Below, piece after piece: positions 1 through 5,957 of a stretch of DNA of 10,661 nt. Source of the DNA: an uncultured Clostridia bacterium (lineage in GTDB: Bacteria > Bacillota > Clostridia > Christensenellales > Borkfalkiaceae); assembly GCA_934249265.1 (NCBI GenBank), contig CAKQKQ010000065.1, positions 1 through 10,661 of the forward strand, given 5' to 3'. The translations under genes were made by a program, and so were the position numbers. The stretch's first letter is position 1, and each line of letters opens with the position of its first letter. Below the pieces are notes generated by a model. That model had not been told where the DNA came from, made no database searches, and saw only the letters and a list, made by a program, of their open reading frames with translations.

Positions 1-2
1 TT

Positions 3-221
3 TTCGTCATCGGCGGTGCGATGTTTTACCGCACTATGCTTGATTATTGCGAGGAAATTTACGTCACCAAGGTCGATGCGGACGGCGAGGCGACGGTGTT
101 TTTTGAAAACCTCGACGAAAAAGACAATTGGCAACTTTCTTACGAGAGCGAACCCGTGCAAACAAACGGATACACTATTCGTTTTACCACTTATAAAAAC
201 ACGAACGTAAAAGAGTATTAA
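3..221 (+). CDS. folA: Dihydrofolate reductase, C-terminal part (5' end outside window)
   Basis: Only the last 72 residues are present; the reading frame enters from the left edge. Dihydrofolate reductase reduces dihydrofolate to tetrahydrofolate with NADPH in the cytoplasm, feeding thymidylate, purine and methionine synthesis. The visible part begins with Phe-Val-Ile-Gly-Gly-Ala-Met-Phe-Tyr, matching the family's Ile-Gly-Gly-Ala-x-x-Tyr NADPH-binding signature. It continues with a Glu-Ile-Tyr-Val-Thr strand, a Phe-Phe-Glu-Asn segment where the family has its acidic Phe-Pro turn, and a final Tyr-Thr-Ile-Arg-Phe-Thr-Thr-Tyr strand before TAA at 219-221. Active-site residues of the N-terminal half cannot be checked. 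In many Firmicutes this gene follows thyA, which may lie just outside the window. A shared 22-bp repeat overlaps its stop codon. Confidence 0.88.
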   Translation, partial: FVIGGAMFYRTMLDYCEEIYVTKVDADGEATVFFENLDEKDNWQLSYESEPVQTNGYTIRFTTYKNTNVKEY

Positions 222-237
222 AACTTGTTTTTTACGT
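216..237 (+). repeat. 22-bp repeat, copy 1 (across the folA stop codon)
   Basis: Starts TATTAAAACTTG, ends TTTTTACGT, and differs from the copy at 1973-1994 at one position only (T versus G after the shared first 12 bases). This copy includes the folA TAA stop; the other begins 6 bp after the lysR stop. It could be a dispersed 3'-end element or chance in AT-rich DNA. No hairpin is obvious inside it. Confidence 0.5.
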
Positions 238-309
238 ATAAAAAACACAAGCCGAAATTTTGCGATAAAAGCGATAAAATCGGTAAAAAGAACAAAAAAT
301 ATTAATGTA

Positions 310-345
310 AAAAGGCGAAAGCAACCGCGGTTGCTTTCGCCTTTT
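310..345. terminator. Perfect 36-bp palindrome, likely bidirectional terminator
   Basis: Positions 310-327 are exactly complementary to 328-345 (arms of 18 bp, core CCGCGG, A4 on the left and T4 on the right). The RNA would fold into a strong hairpin in either direction. It lies between folA (+) and the convergent deacylase gene (-), so one element could end both transcripts. The U-tract outside the stem is short, because the four T residues belong to the stem. Confidence 0.8.
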
Positions 346-381
346 AAAATTGTTTAAATACAGTAAAATTTTTAATTTAAT

Positions 382-404
382 AAAAAAACTTAAATAAAAG
401 TTTT
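382..404 (-). terminator. Weak second terminator for the deacylase gene
   Basis: Read on the minus strand, a 7-bp stem (AAAACTT with AAGTTTT, 6-nt loop) runs directly into a T7 tract (A7 at 382-388 on the plus strand). It lies 42 bp past the deacylase stop. The stem is nearly all A-T, so the palindrome at 310-345 is probably the main terminator. Confidence 0.3.
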
Positions 405-445
405 GTTGAAAAATTTTATTAATTAAAAATTAAATTTGTTTTCGT

Positions 446-985
446 TTAAACGGTTATTATACAGTAATCGTGTTTTGCAAAAGCAAGCACTTTATGTATT
501 ATATCGTCCGTTTTTATTTTCATATATCCCGTTGTCGTTCCGTCGCTGCAACCGTAATATTCTTCGGCGGCTACTTCTTTGTCTATTACTATTTTTACGT
601 GTTTTGCGGTGGGCAATAACGCGCTGAATATGGTTGCCGCGCCAATTTTAGTGCCGAGCATCGATTGCATTAATTCCGACGGGGCAAACGACGGACGAGA
701 CACATTTAAAGCGGTAGAAAAATCTTTTGCGCGGAAAGGCTTATTTCCGACTGTGATAAACAAATAAAAATCGGTTTTTTGATTATTGCACAAAAACAAA
801 GTTTTTACCATTTTCATGTCGAGTTTTTGGTTTATCACCGCACAGTCTTCCATAGTAATTACTTCGTCGGTGTCGACTCTTTCAAAAGGTATATTCAGCG
901 AAGAAAGTGCAGAATATACTTTTTCTTGCAAATCGGTTTTAAACGTTTTCGGCGCGACCGTTTGAATATTGCTTACGTAAATCAT
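446..985 (-). CDS. YbaK/ProX-family aminoacyl-tRNA deacylase (Cys/Ala-tRNA(Pro) editing type)
   Basis: A 179-residue protein of the YbaK/EbsC/ProX fold. This cytoplasmic family hydrolyses wrongly charged tRNA (for example Ala- or Cys-tRNA(Pro)) in trans, correcting errors of prolyl-tRNA synthetase. Visible family features in order: an N-terminal helix with Leu-Gln-Glu-Lys-Val-Tyr-Ser-Ala-Leu (about 19-27), the strand Ile-Pro-Phe-Glu-Arg-Val-Asp-Thr (32-39), Lys61 in Val-Lys-Thr-Leu-Phe-Leu, which aligns with the conserved catalytic lysine, a Phe-Tyr-Leu-Phe-Ile strand (73-77), a Ser-Phe-Ala-Pro-Ser-Glu-Leu segment (99-105), and Gly-Thr-Lys-Ile-Gly near 111. The usual His-Pro-Asn before the last strand is replaced by Gly-Cys-Ser-Asp. 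The start is supported by TAAGGAGT at 993-1000 (minus strand). The gene stands alone, divergent from a LysR regulator. The substrate is inferred from the family. Confidence 0.8.
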   Translation of the reverse strand: MIYVSNIQTVAPKTFKTDLQEKVYSALSSLNIPFERVDTDEVITMEDCAVINQKLDMKMVKTLFLCNNQKTDFYLFITVGNKPFRAKDFSTALNVSRPSFAPSELMQSMLGTKIGAATIFSALLPTAKHVKIVIDKEVAAEEYYGCSDGTTTGYMKIKTDDIIHKVLAFAKHDYCIITV

Positions 986-1000
986 TATATTTACTCCTTA

Positions 1001-1029
1001 TTGACAAAATTTTTATTTTAGTATATCAT
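1001..1029 (+). promoter_or_regulatory. Promoter for the lysR gene
   Basis: TTGACA (1001-1006), a 17-bp spacer and TATCAT (1024-1029) give a near-consensus sigma-A promoter, with a start about 60 nt before the lysR ATG. It overlaps the deacylase promoter on the other strand. Confidence 0.6.
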
Positions 1030-1048
1030 AAAACTACTCATATGAAAA
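1020..1048 (-). promoter_or_regulatory. Promoter for the deacylase gene, overlapping the lysR promoter
   Basis: On the minus strand TTTTCA (1048-1043), a 17-bp spacer and TATACT (1025-1020) form a plausible sigma-A promoter just ahead of the Shine-Dalgarno at 993-1000. The two -10 regions occupy the same bases, so the divergent promoters should compete. The palindrome TCATATGA (1038-1045) and direct repeats TATCATAAA (1024-1032 and 1058-1066) are possible regulator contacts. Confidence 0.5.
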
Positions 1049-1094
1049 ACGAATGTTTATCATAAATAAAATTACAAAACGAAATAGATAAATT

Positions 1095-1967
1095 ATGGAT
1101 AAAAATTTATATAAGTTTATGGCGTTTGTAAAGACGGCAGAGTGCGGCAGTTTTACAAAAGCCGCCGAAGAGTTGAATTATACGCAATCGGCAATCAGCA
1201 GAATGATAAACGACCTTGAAAACGAGTGGCAAATAAAATTGCTGGAGCGGGGCAAAAACGGCGTTACTCTCACGAGCGACGGAATGAGAATTTACCCTTA
1301 TTGCATAAACGTTTGCAACGAATATAAAAAACTCGAGCACGCCGTAGACGAGTTGAGAGGTCTTGAAAGGGGAATAATACGCATAGGCGCGTTTTCAAGC
1401 GTAGCAACGCATTGGATACCCAACATAATTAAAAATTTTCAAAAAGATTACCCCAAAATAGATTATGAAATTTTACTCGGCGATTATAAAGAAATTGCCG
1501 AGTGGCTAAAAAGCGGCAGAATAGACTGTGGTTTTACCAATTTAAGTTATGCCAAAGGTTTTGAAACCGAAGTTTTGGAAAAAGACGAGTTGTGCGTATT
1601 GCTGCCGAAAAATCACGAATTAAGCAAGTATAAAGAAATTCCGATTAAAGAATTGGAAAAATATCCGTTTTTGCTTTTGGAAAAAAGCGGTATACCCGAG
1701 TGCGGGGAAATTTTCGATAAATACGGCGTCAAGCCCCAAATACATTATACCACGTGGGACGATTATTCCATCATGGCGATGGTCGAAAGCGGTTTGGGAA
1801 TAAGCGTTTTGCCGAAATTAATATTAAAACGAATTCCTTATAAGGTGGATATAAAGTCGTTAAACGTGTCGGCGTATAGAAATATTTGCGTTGCCGTTAA
1901 AGACAAAACGTCGTTATCAAAAGCCACGACTGCGTTTTTGGCTTATTTGAAATATAAAGACTTGTAA
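1095..1967 (+). CDS. LysR-family transcriptional regulator
   Basis: A 290-residue LysR-type regulator of typical length. The N-terminal winged helix-turn-helix (about residues 5-62) shows the family pattern Ser-Phe-Thr-Lys-Ala-Ala-Glu-Glu-Leu followed by Gln-Ser-Ala-Ile-Ser-Arg (helix-turn-helix about 19-40), then Leu-Leu-Glu-Arg and Val-Thr-Leu-Thr-Ser-Asp-Gly. A linker helix follows. From about residue 92 comes the periplasmic-binding-protein-like effector domain, starting Ile-Ile-Arg-Ile-Gly-Ala and ending with Met-Val-Glu-Ser-Gly-Leu-Gly-Ile-Ser-Val-Leu-Pro. It probably binds DNA as a tetramer and responds to a small molecule that cannot be named from sequence. Divergence from the deacylase gene with overlapping promoters suggests it controls that gene and itself, as is common for LysR proteins. 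The start has no strong Shine-Dalgarno, so translation may be weak. Confidence 0.93.
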   Translation: MDKNLYKFMAFVKTAECGSFTKAAEELNYTQSAISRMINDLENEWQIKLLERGKNGVTLTSDGMRIYPYCINVCNEYKKLEHAVDELRGLERGIIRIGAFSSVATHWIPNIIKNFQKDYPKIDYEILLGDYKEIAEWLKSGRIDCGFTNLSYAKGFETEVLEKDELCVLLPKNHELSKYKEIPIKELEKYPFLLLEKSGIPECGEIFDKYGVKPQIHYTTWDDYSIMAMVESGLGISVLPKLILKRIPYKVDIKSLNVSAYRNICVAVKDKTSLSKATTAFLAYLKYKDL

Positions 1968-1972
1968 AACAA

Positions 1973-1994
1973 TATTAAAACTTGGTTTTTACGT
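1973..1994 (+). repeat. 22-bp repeat, copy 2 (after the lysR stop)
   Basis: Matches the copy at 216-237 at 21 of 22 positions and in the same orientation. It begins 6 bp after the lysR TAA. A small palindrome, GCTTTAAAGC, follows at about 1996-2005. Confidence 0.5.
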
Positions 1995-2020
1995 TGCTTT
2001 AAAGCACAATAAATTAAAAT

Positions 2021-2070
2021 AATCGACGTGTTATCGTTATTAAATAAAAAATAACGCGTCGGTTTTTTAT
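2021..2070 (+). terminator. Intrinsic terminator of lysR
   Basis: The arm at 2021-2034 (containing CGACGTGTTAT) pairs with 2051-2064 (ATAACGCGTCGG), a stem of up to 14 bp with two G-U pairs and a 16-nt loop. A T6 run at 2063-2068, then further T-rich sequence, follows. An inner alternative pairing (CGTTATT with AATAACG) would shorten the loop. Confidence 0.75.
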
Positions 2071-2116
2071 TTTATAATGAAAACGGCGAAAAATTTAAAG
2101 CAATTTTAAATCGGGG

Positions 2117-2145
2117 TTTACAAATCGATTAAAAAGACTTATAAT
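2117..2145 (+). promoter_or_regulatory. Promoter for the degV-fakA operon
   Basis: TTTACA (2117-2122), a 17-bp spacer and TATAAT (2140-2145) form a near-consensus sigma-A promoter. Transcription would start near 2152, leaving a leader of about 185 nt. Two more TATAAT boxes at 2183-2188 and 2196-2201 lack a good -35. Confidence 0.6.
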
Positions 2146-2151
2146 TATAGA

Positions 2152-2337
2152 GACGCCCGTGTCGAAATTTGTCGAACGTCGATATAATACGGCGATATAA
2201 TGCGACATTATATGGCAAAATAGCGGCAATGTGGCATAACAAAATGCGGCACACCTAACAATAAAACGCTTTTATTAAATCGGCGCGCCGATTAAAACAC
2301 AAAAGAAGTTAATCAAGTAGGATATACGGAGGAAAAT
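2152..2337 (+). promoter_or_regulatory. Long structured leader of degV-fakA
   Basis: No convincing gene lies in this stretch. It holds a direct repeat CGATATAAT (2180-2188 and 2193-2201, 13-bp period); a perfect dyad ATATAATG-CGA-CATTATAT (2195-2213); a hairpin TGTG-GCAT, AACAAA loop, ATGC-(GG)-CACA (2230-2253); and the 16-bp palindrome AATCGGCGCGCCGATT (2278-2293). The Shine-Dalgarno GGAGG (2328-2332) follows. The dyads may be protein operators or RNA hairpins controlling the fatty-acid kinase operon; which one is not decided by sequence. No FapR- or FabT-type operator that I know is recognisable. Confidence 0.45.
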
Positions 2338-3222
2338 ATGGAAAATAAAAACAATTACGTGTTGTTTACCGACACCGATACGGATATGACTCCCGCGGTT
2401 GCGGCAGAGTACGGATATAATTTAATTTCAATGCCTTACACTTTAAACGGGGTGGATTATCATCCTTACGCCGACGGCAAAGAAATCGATTTCAAAAAGT
2501 TTTACGATACGCTTCGCAGCGGCGCAATGCCCACCACAAACGCGCTCAATATGAATAAATATCTCGAGTATTTCGAGCCGATTTTTGCCTCGGGCAAAGA
2601 CATTTTATACGCGCATTTTTCAAGGGCGATGAGCGGCAGTTTCGACCAAATGGACAAGGCTATAGAATTGCTTAAACAAAAATATCCCGAAAGGCAAATT
2701 TATCTTATCGACACCAAGGGCATAACGGTAGGTTCTTACAATATCGTGCGCGAAGTGGGAGATATGTATCTCGAAGGCAAAAGCGCGCAAGAAATCGTGG
2801 AATGGGCAAAGACCGAAGTCGATAAATTCCCCGCGTACTTTTTCGTCAACGATTTGACTTTCTTTAAGCGCAGCGGTCGTGTAAAGTCGATTTCGGCTAT
2901 AATGGGCAACATTTTAGGCATACGACCCATACTCAACATGGACTCCGACGGACTTATGAGTCCCAAGTTTAAAGCAAGGGGTTTAATGGGCGCGATAGAT
3001 AAATTGATGAGCATTATTGACGAACTTCAAGAAGATATCACAAAACACAGAGTAATAATCACTCACTCCGACAGTATGGAAACCGTAAAATTAATCGAGC
3101 AAAAATTGCTTGACAAATACGGCAAAGATTTAAGAATAGAAATAGTCAACGTAAATCCCACGGCGGGCAGCCATTGCGGACCTGACGGCGTAGGCGTAAG
3201 TTTCCACGGAATTCACAGATAA
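2338..3222 (+). CDS. DegV-family fatty-acid-binding protein (FakB type)
   Basis: A 294-residue DegV protein. Family members (FakB) hold a single fatty acid and present it to FakA for phosphorylation, so that environmental fatty acids enter phospholipid synthesis. Visible features: the N-terminal Asp-Thr-Asp-Thr-Asp-Met-Thr segment, equivalent to the usual Asp-Ser-x-x-Asp; Pro-Thr-Thr (Thr66, Thr67); Ser95-Arg-Ala-Met-Ser99-Gly-Ser, equivalent to the family's Ser-Gly-Leu-Ser-Gly-Thr; Leu-Ile-Asp-Thr-Lys near 123; Phe-Phe-Lys-Arg178-Ser-Gly-Arg; and His279 in the C-terminal Gly-Ser-His-Cys-Gly-Pro. The Thr, Ser, Arg and His positions are those that contact the fatty-acid carboxylate in FakB structures. 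The start has an excellent Shine-Dalgarno, GGAGG, 5 nt upstream. It sits 24 bp before fakA, so the pair is probably one transcript. Acyl-chain preference cannot be read from sequence. Confidence 0.92.
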   Translation: MENKNNYVLFTDTDTDMTPAVAAEYGYNLISMPYTLNGVDYHPYADGKEIDFKKFYDTLRSGAMPTTNALNMNKYLEYFEPIFASGKDILYAHFSRAMSGSFDQMDKAIELLKQKYPERQIYLIDTKGITVGSYNIVREVGDMYLEGKSAQEIVEWAKTEVDKFPAYFFVNDLTFFKRSGRVKSISAIMGNILGIRPILNMDSDGLMSPKFKARGLMGAIDKLMSIIDELQEDITKHRVIITHSDSMETVKLIEQKLLDKYGKDLRIEIVNVNPTAGSHCGPDGVGVSFHGIHR

Positions 3223-3246
3223 TTCGATTTAGCGGCAGAAAAAATT

Positions 3247-4902
3247 ATGGATAAAGTACAAATCGACGGCAGACTCATTAAAGAGATTTTAATCAACGGT
3301 TACGGCTGGCTGTATAAAAACAAAGAAATTATCAACGATTTAAACGTGTTTCCCATTCCCGACGGCGACACGGGCGACAATATGTGCATGACTTTTTTAG
3401 GCGGCATCAACGCCATTAAAGACAGCGAAAGCGACAACTGCTTTGAAGTAGTCAACAAATGCGCTTCGGCAATGCTCAACAGCGCAAGGGGAAACTCGGG
3501 CGTAATTTTGTCGCAAATTTTTTACGGCTTTGCAAACGGTCTCGCAAAAAAGGATAAAAACAGCGTAGAAGAGATAATAAAAGCCTTAAACGGCGGAGTA
3601 AAACAAGGTTATTCGGCGGTTGAAAAACCCGTTGAAGGCACTATGCTCACCGTAATAAGGGAAACTGCGGAATTTTTAAACGGTCTCGACTTAAACAACA
3701 CCGACGTGTCCGAAATGCTTACCAAATTGTTGCAAGCGGTGCAAAAATCTGTCGAGCAAACCCCCGAAAAACTCGATAAATTGAAAGAATCGGGCGTTGT
3801 TGACAGCGGCGGCGCGGGGCTTTACTACATTTTCGAGGGCGTTGACAAGTATTATCGCGGCGAAATTATCGACGTAAACGGCGAGGGTATCGCTTCGCAA
3901 GATATCGATTACAGTAAATTCAACGAAAACAGCGTGCTTCAATTCGGTTATTGCTCTGAAGTATTGCTTCAACTTACGAGAAGCAAAACGGATATCGACA
4001 AATTCGATTTGCAAGCACTTAAAGACTTTTTAAATTCTATCGGCGACTCGATAGTCGTTTTTCAAACGGGTTATGTGGTAAAAGTGCACGTACACACCTT
4101 CGAGCCGTACAAACTTTTGGAATATTGCGGCAGATACGGCGAGTTTTTGAAGATAAAAATCGAAAATATGACTTTGCAACACAGCGAAGTTACCATTCAA
4201 AACAGATTCGAGCCTAAAAAGGTAGTCAATACCGAAAGAAAGAAGTACGGCGTAGTTGCCGTAGCCAACGGAAATGGCATAATCGACACGTTTAAGGGCT
4301 TCGGCGTTGACGTGGTTATCGACGGCGGTCAAACAAACAACCCGCCCGCAAGCGATTTTATCGCCGCTTATGAAGAGATTAATGCCGAAACGATTTTCGT
4401 TTTCCCAAACAACGGCAACGTTATTTTGACGGCGAAACAATCCGCAAAAAACTACAAAGCGTCTAATATTATAGTTATCGAAACCAAAAACATAGGCGAG
4501 GGCTATGCCGCGCTTTCTATGCTCGACTTGACTGTCGGCGACACGCAAGCAATTATCGACGGAATTGAAGAAGAAATTAAAAACGCCGTCACGGGCGCGA
4601 TTACCACCGCCACAAGAACGACTACGTGCAACAATATTTCGGTGACTAAAGACGATTACGTGGGCATTTACAATAAAGAAATAGTTGCAAGCAACCCCGT
4701 AAGGATAAGGGCAGAGTGCGAATTAATCGACAAAATGCCCCTTAACGACAAGTATTACGCCGTGTTGATTTTCGGCAAAGACATCAGCGATAAAGAGAAA
4801 ACCTTTGTCAAAGAATATTTAAAGGACGTCAACGCGAATTTAGAAGTATATTTAATCGACGGCGAGCAAGACGTGTACGACTTGTACGTGATTTTGACTT
4901 GA
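3247..4902 (+). CDS. fakA: Fatty-acid kinase FakA (DAK2/YloV family)
   Basis: A 551-residue protein with the full FakA layout. FakA uses ATP to phosphorylate a fatty acid bound to FakB/DegV; the acyl-phosphate then goes to PlsX/PlsY for phospholipid synthesis. The N-terminal DAK2 kinase domain (about 1-200) has Asp39-Gly-Asp41-Thr-Gly-Asp44-Asn-Met, which binds Mg-ATP, then Ser-Ala-Arg-Gly-Asn-Ser-Gly-Val-Ile, Glu-Gly-Thr-Met and Val-Asp-Ser-Gly-Gly-Ala-Gly. The middle domain has Tyr-Cys236-Ser-Glu and Val-His281-Val-His283, matching the conserved Cys and His pair important in FakA. The C-terminal DegV-like domain starts near Lys-Tyr-Gly-Val-Val-Ala-Val and contains Phe-Pro-Asn-Asn-Gly-Asn-Val. 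The length is normal. The ATG has only a weak ribosome site, which fits coupling to the degV gene 24 bp upstream. The usual yloU/asp23 partner gene is not next to it. Confidence 0.94.
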   Translation: MDKVQIDGRLIKEILINGYGWLYKNKEIINDLNVFPIPDGDTGDNMCMTFLGGINAIKDSESDNCFEVVNKCASAMLNSARGNSGVILSQIFYGFANGLAKKDKNSVEEIIKALNGGVKQGYSAVEKPVEGTMLTVIRETAEFLNGLDLNNTDVSEMLTKLLQAVQKSVEQTPEKLDKLKESGVVDSGGAGLYYIFEGVDKYYRGEIIDVNGEGIASQDIDYSKFNENSVLQFGYCSEVLLQLTRSKTDIDKFDLQALKDFLNSIGDSIVVFQTGYVVKVHVHTFEPYKLLEYCGRYGEFLKIKIENMTLQHSEVTIQNRFEPKKVVNTERKKYGVVAVANGNGIIDTFKGFGVDVVIDGGQTNNPPASDFIAAYEEINAETIFVFPNNGNVILTAKQSAKNYKASNIIVIETKNIGEGYAALSMLDLTVGDTQAIIDGIEEEIKNAVTGAITTATRTTTCNNISVTKDDYVGIYNKEIVASNPVRIRAECELIDKMPLNDKYYAVLIFGKDISDKEKTFVKEYLKDVNANLEVYLIDGEQDVYDLYVILT

Positions 4903-4942
4903 TTTGACTTAATCAAACGCACGAATAAAACTTAAAAACAGT

Positions 4943-4973
4943 AAAAGCAAGCCTTTTTTATCGGCTTGCTTTT
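4943..4973 (+). terminator. Terminator of the degV-fakA operon
   Basis: AAAAGCAAGCC (4943-4953) pairs perfectly with GGCTTGCTTTT (4963-4973) around a 9-nt loop, 40 bp after the fakA stop. As with the palindrome at 310-345, the A4/T4 ends let it work in both directions, but there is little extra U-tract. Confidence 0.7.
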
Positions 4974-5085
4974 AAAATGCAAGAATTTTCGGCTATATAT
5001 AAATTTTAAAGCGCGAACCGCTCGCAACCGCCCTTTAAAAACCGCTAAAAGCAGCATAAAAGCAATAAAGATCTCTAAATCTTGC

Positions 5086-5160
5086 CGTTTCACCGCCTAC
5101 ACCGCCGTCTTATTCGTTCACACCAATTCACGCATTTACACCGTCTCGCTTGTTCATACC
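5086..5160. repeat. Faint degenerate 18-bp tandem repeat in a non-coding stretch
   Basis: In the gap between fakA and the phosphoribosyltransferase gene (4903-5217), the minus strand shows four spaced starts of a GGTRTRAA-like unit at 5160, 5142, 5124 and 5103, so the spacing is 18, 18 and 21 bp. The first and third units share 13 of 18 positions. All frames through it contain stops or lack support, so it is not a convincing gene. It may be a decayed repeat or gene remnant. The rest of the gap (4974-5085) shows nothing I can support. Confidence 0.3.
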
Positions 5161-5195
5161 AAAAAAAAGGGCAACCGCCGTAAAAAGCGATTGCC
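5161..5195 (-). terminator. Intrinsic terminator of the phosphoribosyltransferase gene
   Basis: On the minus strand GGCAATCGC (5195-5187) pairs with GCGGTTGCC (5178-5170), a 9-bp stem with one G-U pair and an 8-nt loop, followed one base later by T8 (A8 at 5161-5168 on the plus strand). It lies 22 bp past the stop codon. This is a textbook terminator. Confidence 0.85.
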
Positions 5196-5217
5196 TAAAT
5201 TAATTTATAAATTCAAA

Positions 5218-5763
5218 TTATAAAAGGGGAATGGTAGCGAGGAAAATTACGTCTTGTCTGTATGCTGCGTCCGCTTCGGCGAGTACGAAAGCCTTTTTGT
5301 GTACTATGCCGCCCGCTTTTTGCACCAAATCTTCGAGACCCTCGAGACTTGCGCCGGTAGAAACAACGTCGTCCACGATGCCCACTTTTTTGCCTTTAAT
5401 GAGGTCAACGTCGTGTTTAGAAAGGAAGAGTTGTTGAATTTTTCCCGTAGTGATAGACGCTTTCATAGTGACTTCTATGCCGTCTTGCATATAAAGTTTT
5501 TTAGATTTTCTCGCAACTGCGTAATAAGGTTGACCGAGTTCTCTTGCGACCACGTGGGTGAGTTGAAGACCTTTCGATTCCGCGGTAATAAGCACTTCGC
5601 AATCGCCGAGGTATTTAGCGAGTTCTTTTCCGCAATGCTCGGTAAGTTGCACGTTGCCGTGAAGATTAAAAAAGCAAATCTTTATTCCCGAAGGAAGGGG
5701 AAGAATAGGTAATTCTGCTTGATAGCCTTTTATGTCTACTTTATAAACGTTGTTGTTTTCCAT
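5218..5763 (-). CDS. Adenine phosphoribosyltransferase-like protein (type I PRTase, COG0503)
   Basis: A 181-residue type I phosphoribosyltransferase. Such enzymes join a purine base to PRPP to make the nucleotide in purine salvage. The PRPP-binding signature Val-Gly-Ile-Val-Asp131-Asp132-Val-Val-Ser-Thr-Gly-Ala-Ser (127-139) is intact. Before it come Glu62-Ser-Lys-Gly (the position of the Glu-Ala/Ser-Arg/Lys-Gly motif of adenine and xanthine PRTases), Ala-Arg-Glu-Leu-Gly (73-77) and Ala-Arg-Lys-Ser-Lys-Lys-Leu-Tyr (84-91). The order and size fit the Apt/Xpt group. Base specificity (adenine, xanthine, or a regulatory PRTase-like role) is not certain. The start is supported by AGAGGTG at 5769-5775 (minus strand). 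It stands alone, convergent with fakA and divergent from the Ca2+ ATPase gene. No purine riboswitch is visible in its short leader of about 48 nt. Confidence 0.85.
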   Translation of the reverse strand: MENNNVYKVDIKGYQAELPILPLPSGIKICFFNLHGNVQLTEHCGKELAKYLGDCEVLITAESKGLQLTHVVARELGQPYYAVARKSKKLYMQDGIEVTMKASITTGKIQQLFLSKHDVDLIKGKKVGIVDDVVSTGASLEGLEDLVQKAGGIVHKKAFVLAEADAAYRQDVIFLATIPLL

Positions 5764-5817
5764 TATAGCACCTCTTTAAATTGTTTGTCGTCAATATTTG
5801 TAGTTGCCAACCTCTCT

Positions 5818-5846
5818 ATTGTAGCACATTTAATTTGTAAAAGCAA
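5818..5846 (-). promoter_or_regulatory. Promoter for the phosphoribosyltransferase gene
   Basis: On the minus strand TTGCTT (5846-5841), a 17-bp spacer and TACAAT (5823-5818) make a good sigma-A promoter. Transcription would start about 48 nt before the ATG. Confidence 0.6.
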
Positions 5847-5957
5847 GATATTAAATTGCACATAAAGAAAAAAACATTTTCATATATTTATTGCATAGAA
5901 AACTTTATTGCTAAAATAAAGCCTTTTTCAAAAAAAATCAATAAAAAAGGTAGGTAT

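Noticed and set aside
4030..4548. 172-codon open frame on the minus strand
   Set aside because: It is opposite the conserved FakA coding sequence, with no start signals or recognisable motif.
4966..5223. 85-codon open frame on the plus strand
   Set aside because: It begins with TTG inside the fakA terminator, has no ribosome site, runs through the opposing gene's terminator, and is a basic, low-complexity protein unlike any family I know.
5764..5817. Purine riboswitch before the phosphoribosyltransferase gene
   Set aside because: The predicted leader is only about 48 nt, too short, and lacks the three-way junction sequences.
4941..5847. 11-bp repeat GTAAAAGCAAG at 4941-4951 and 5837-5847
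   Set aside because: Short, one copy belongs to a terminator arm and the other to a promoter -35 region; chance is likely in AT-rich DNA.
5856..5957. Longer N-terminus for the Ca2+ ATPase from TTG 5856
   Set aside because: The extra 34 residues are Lys/Ile/Phe-rich with no family match, and a better ribosome site precedes ATG 5958.
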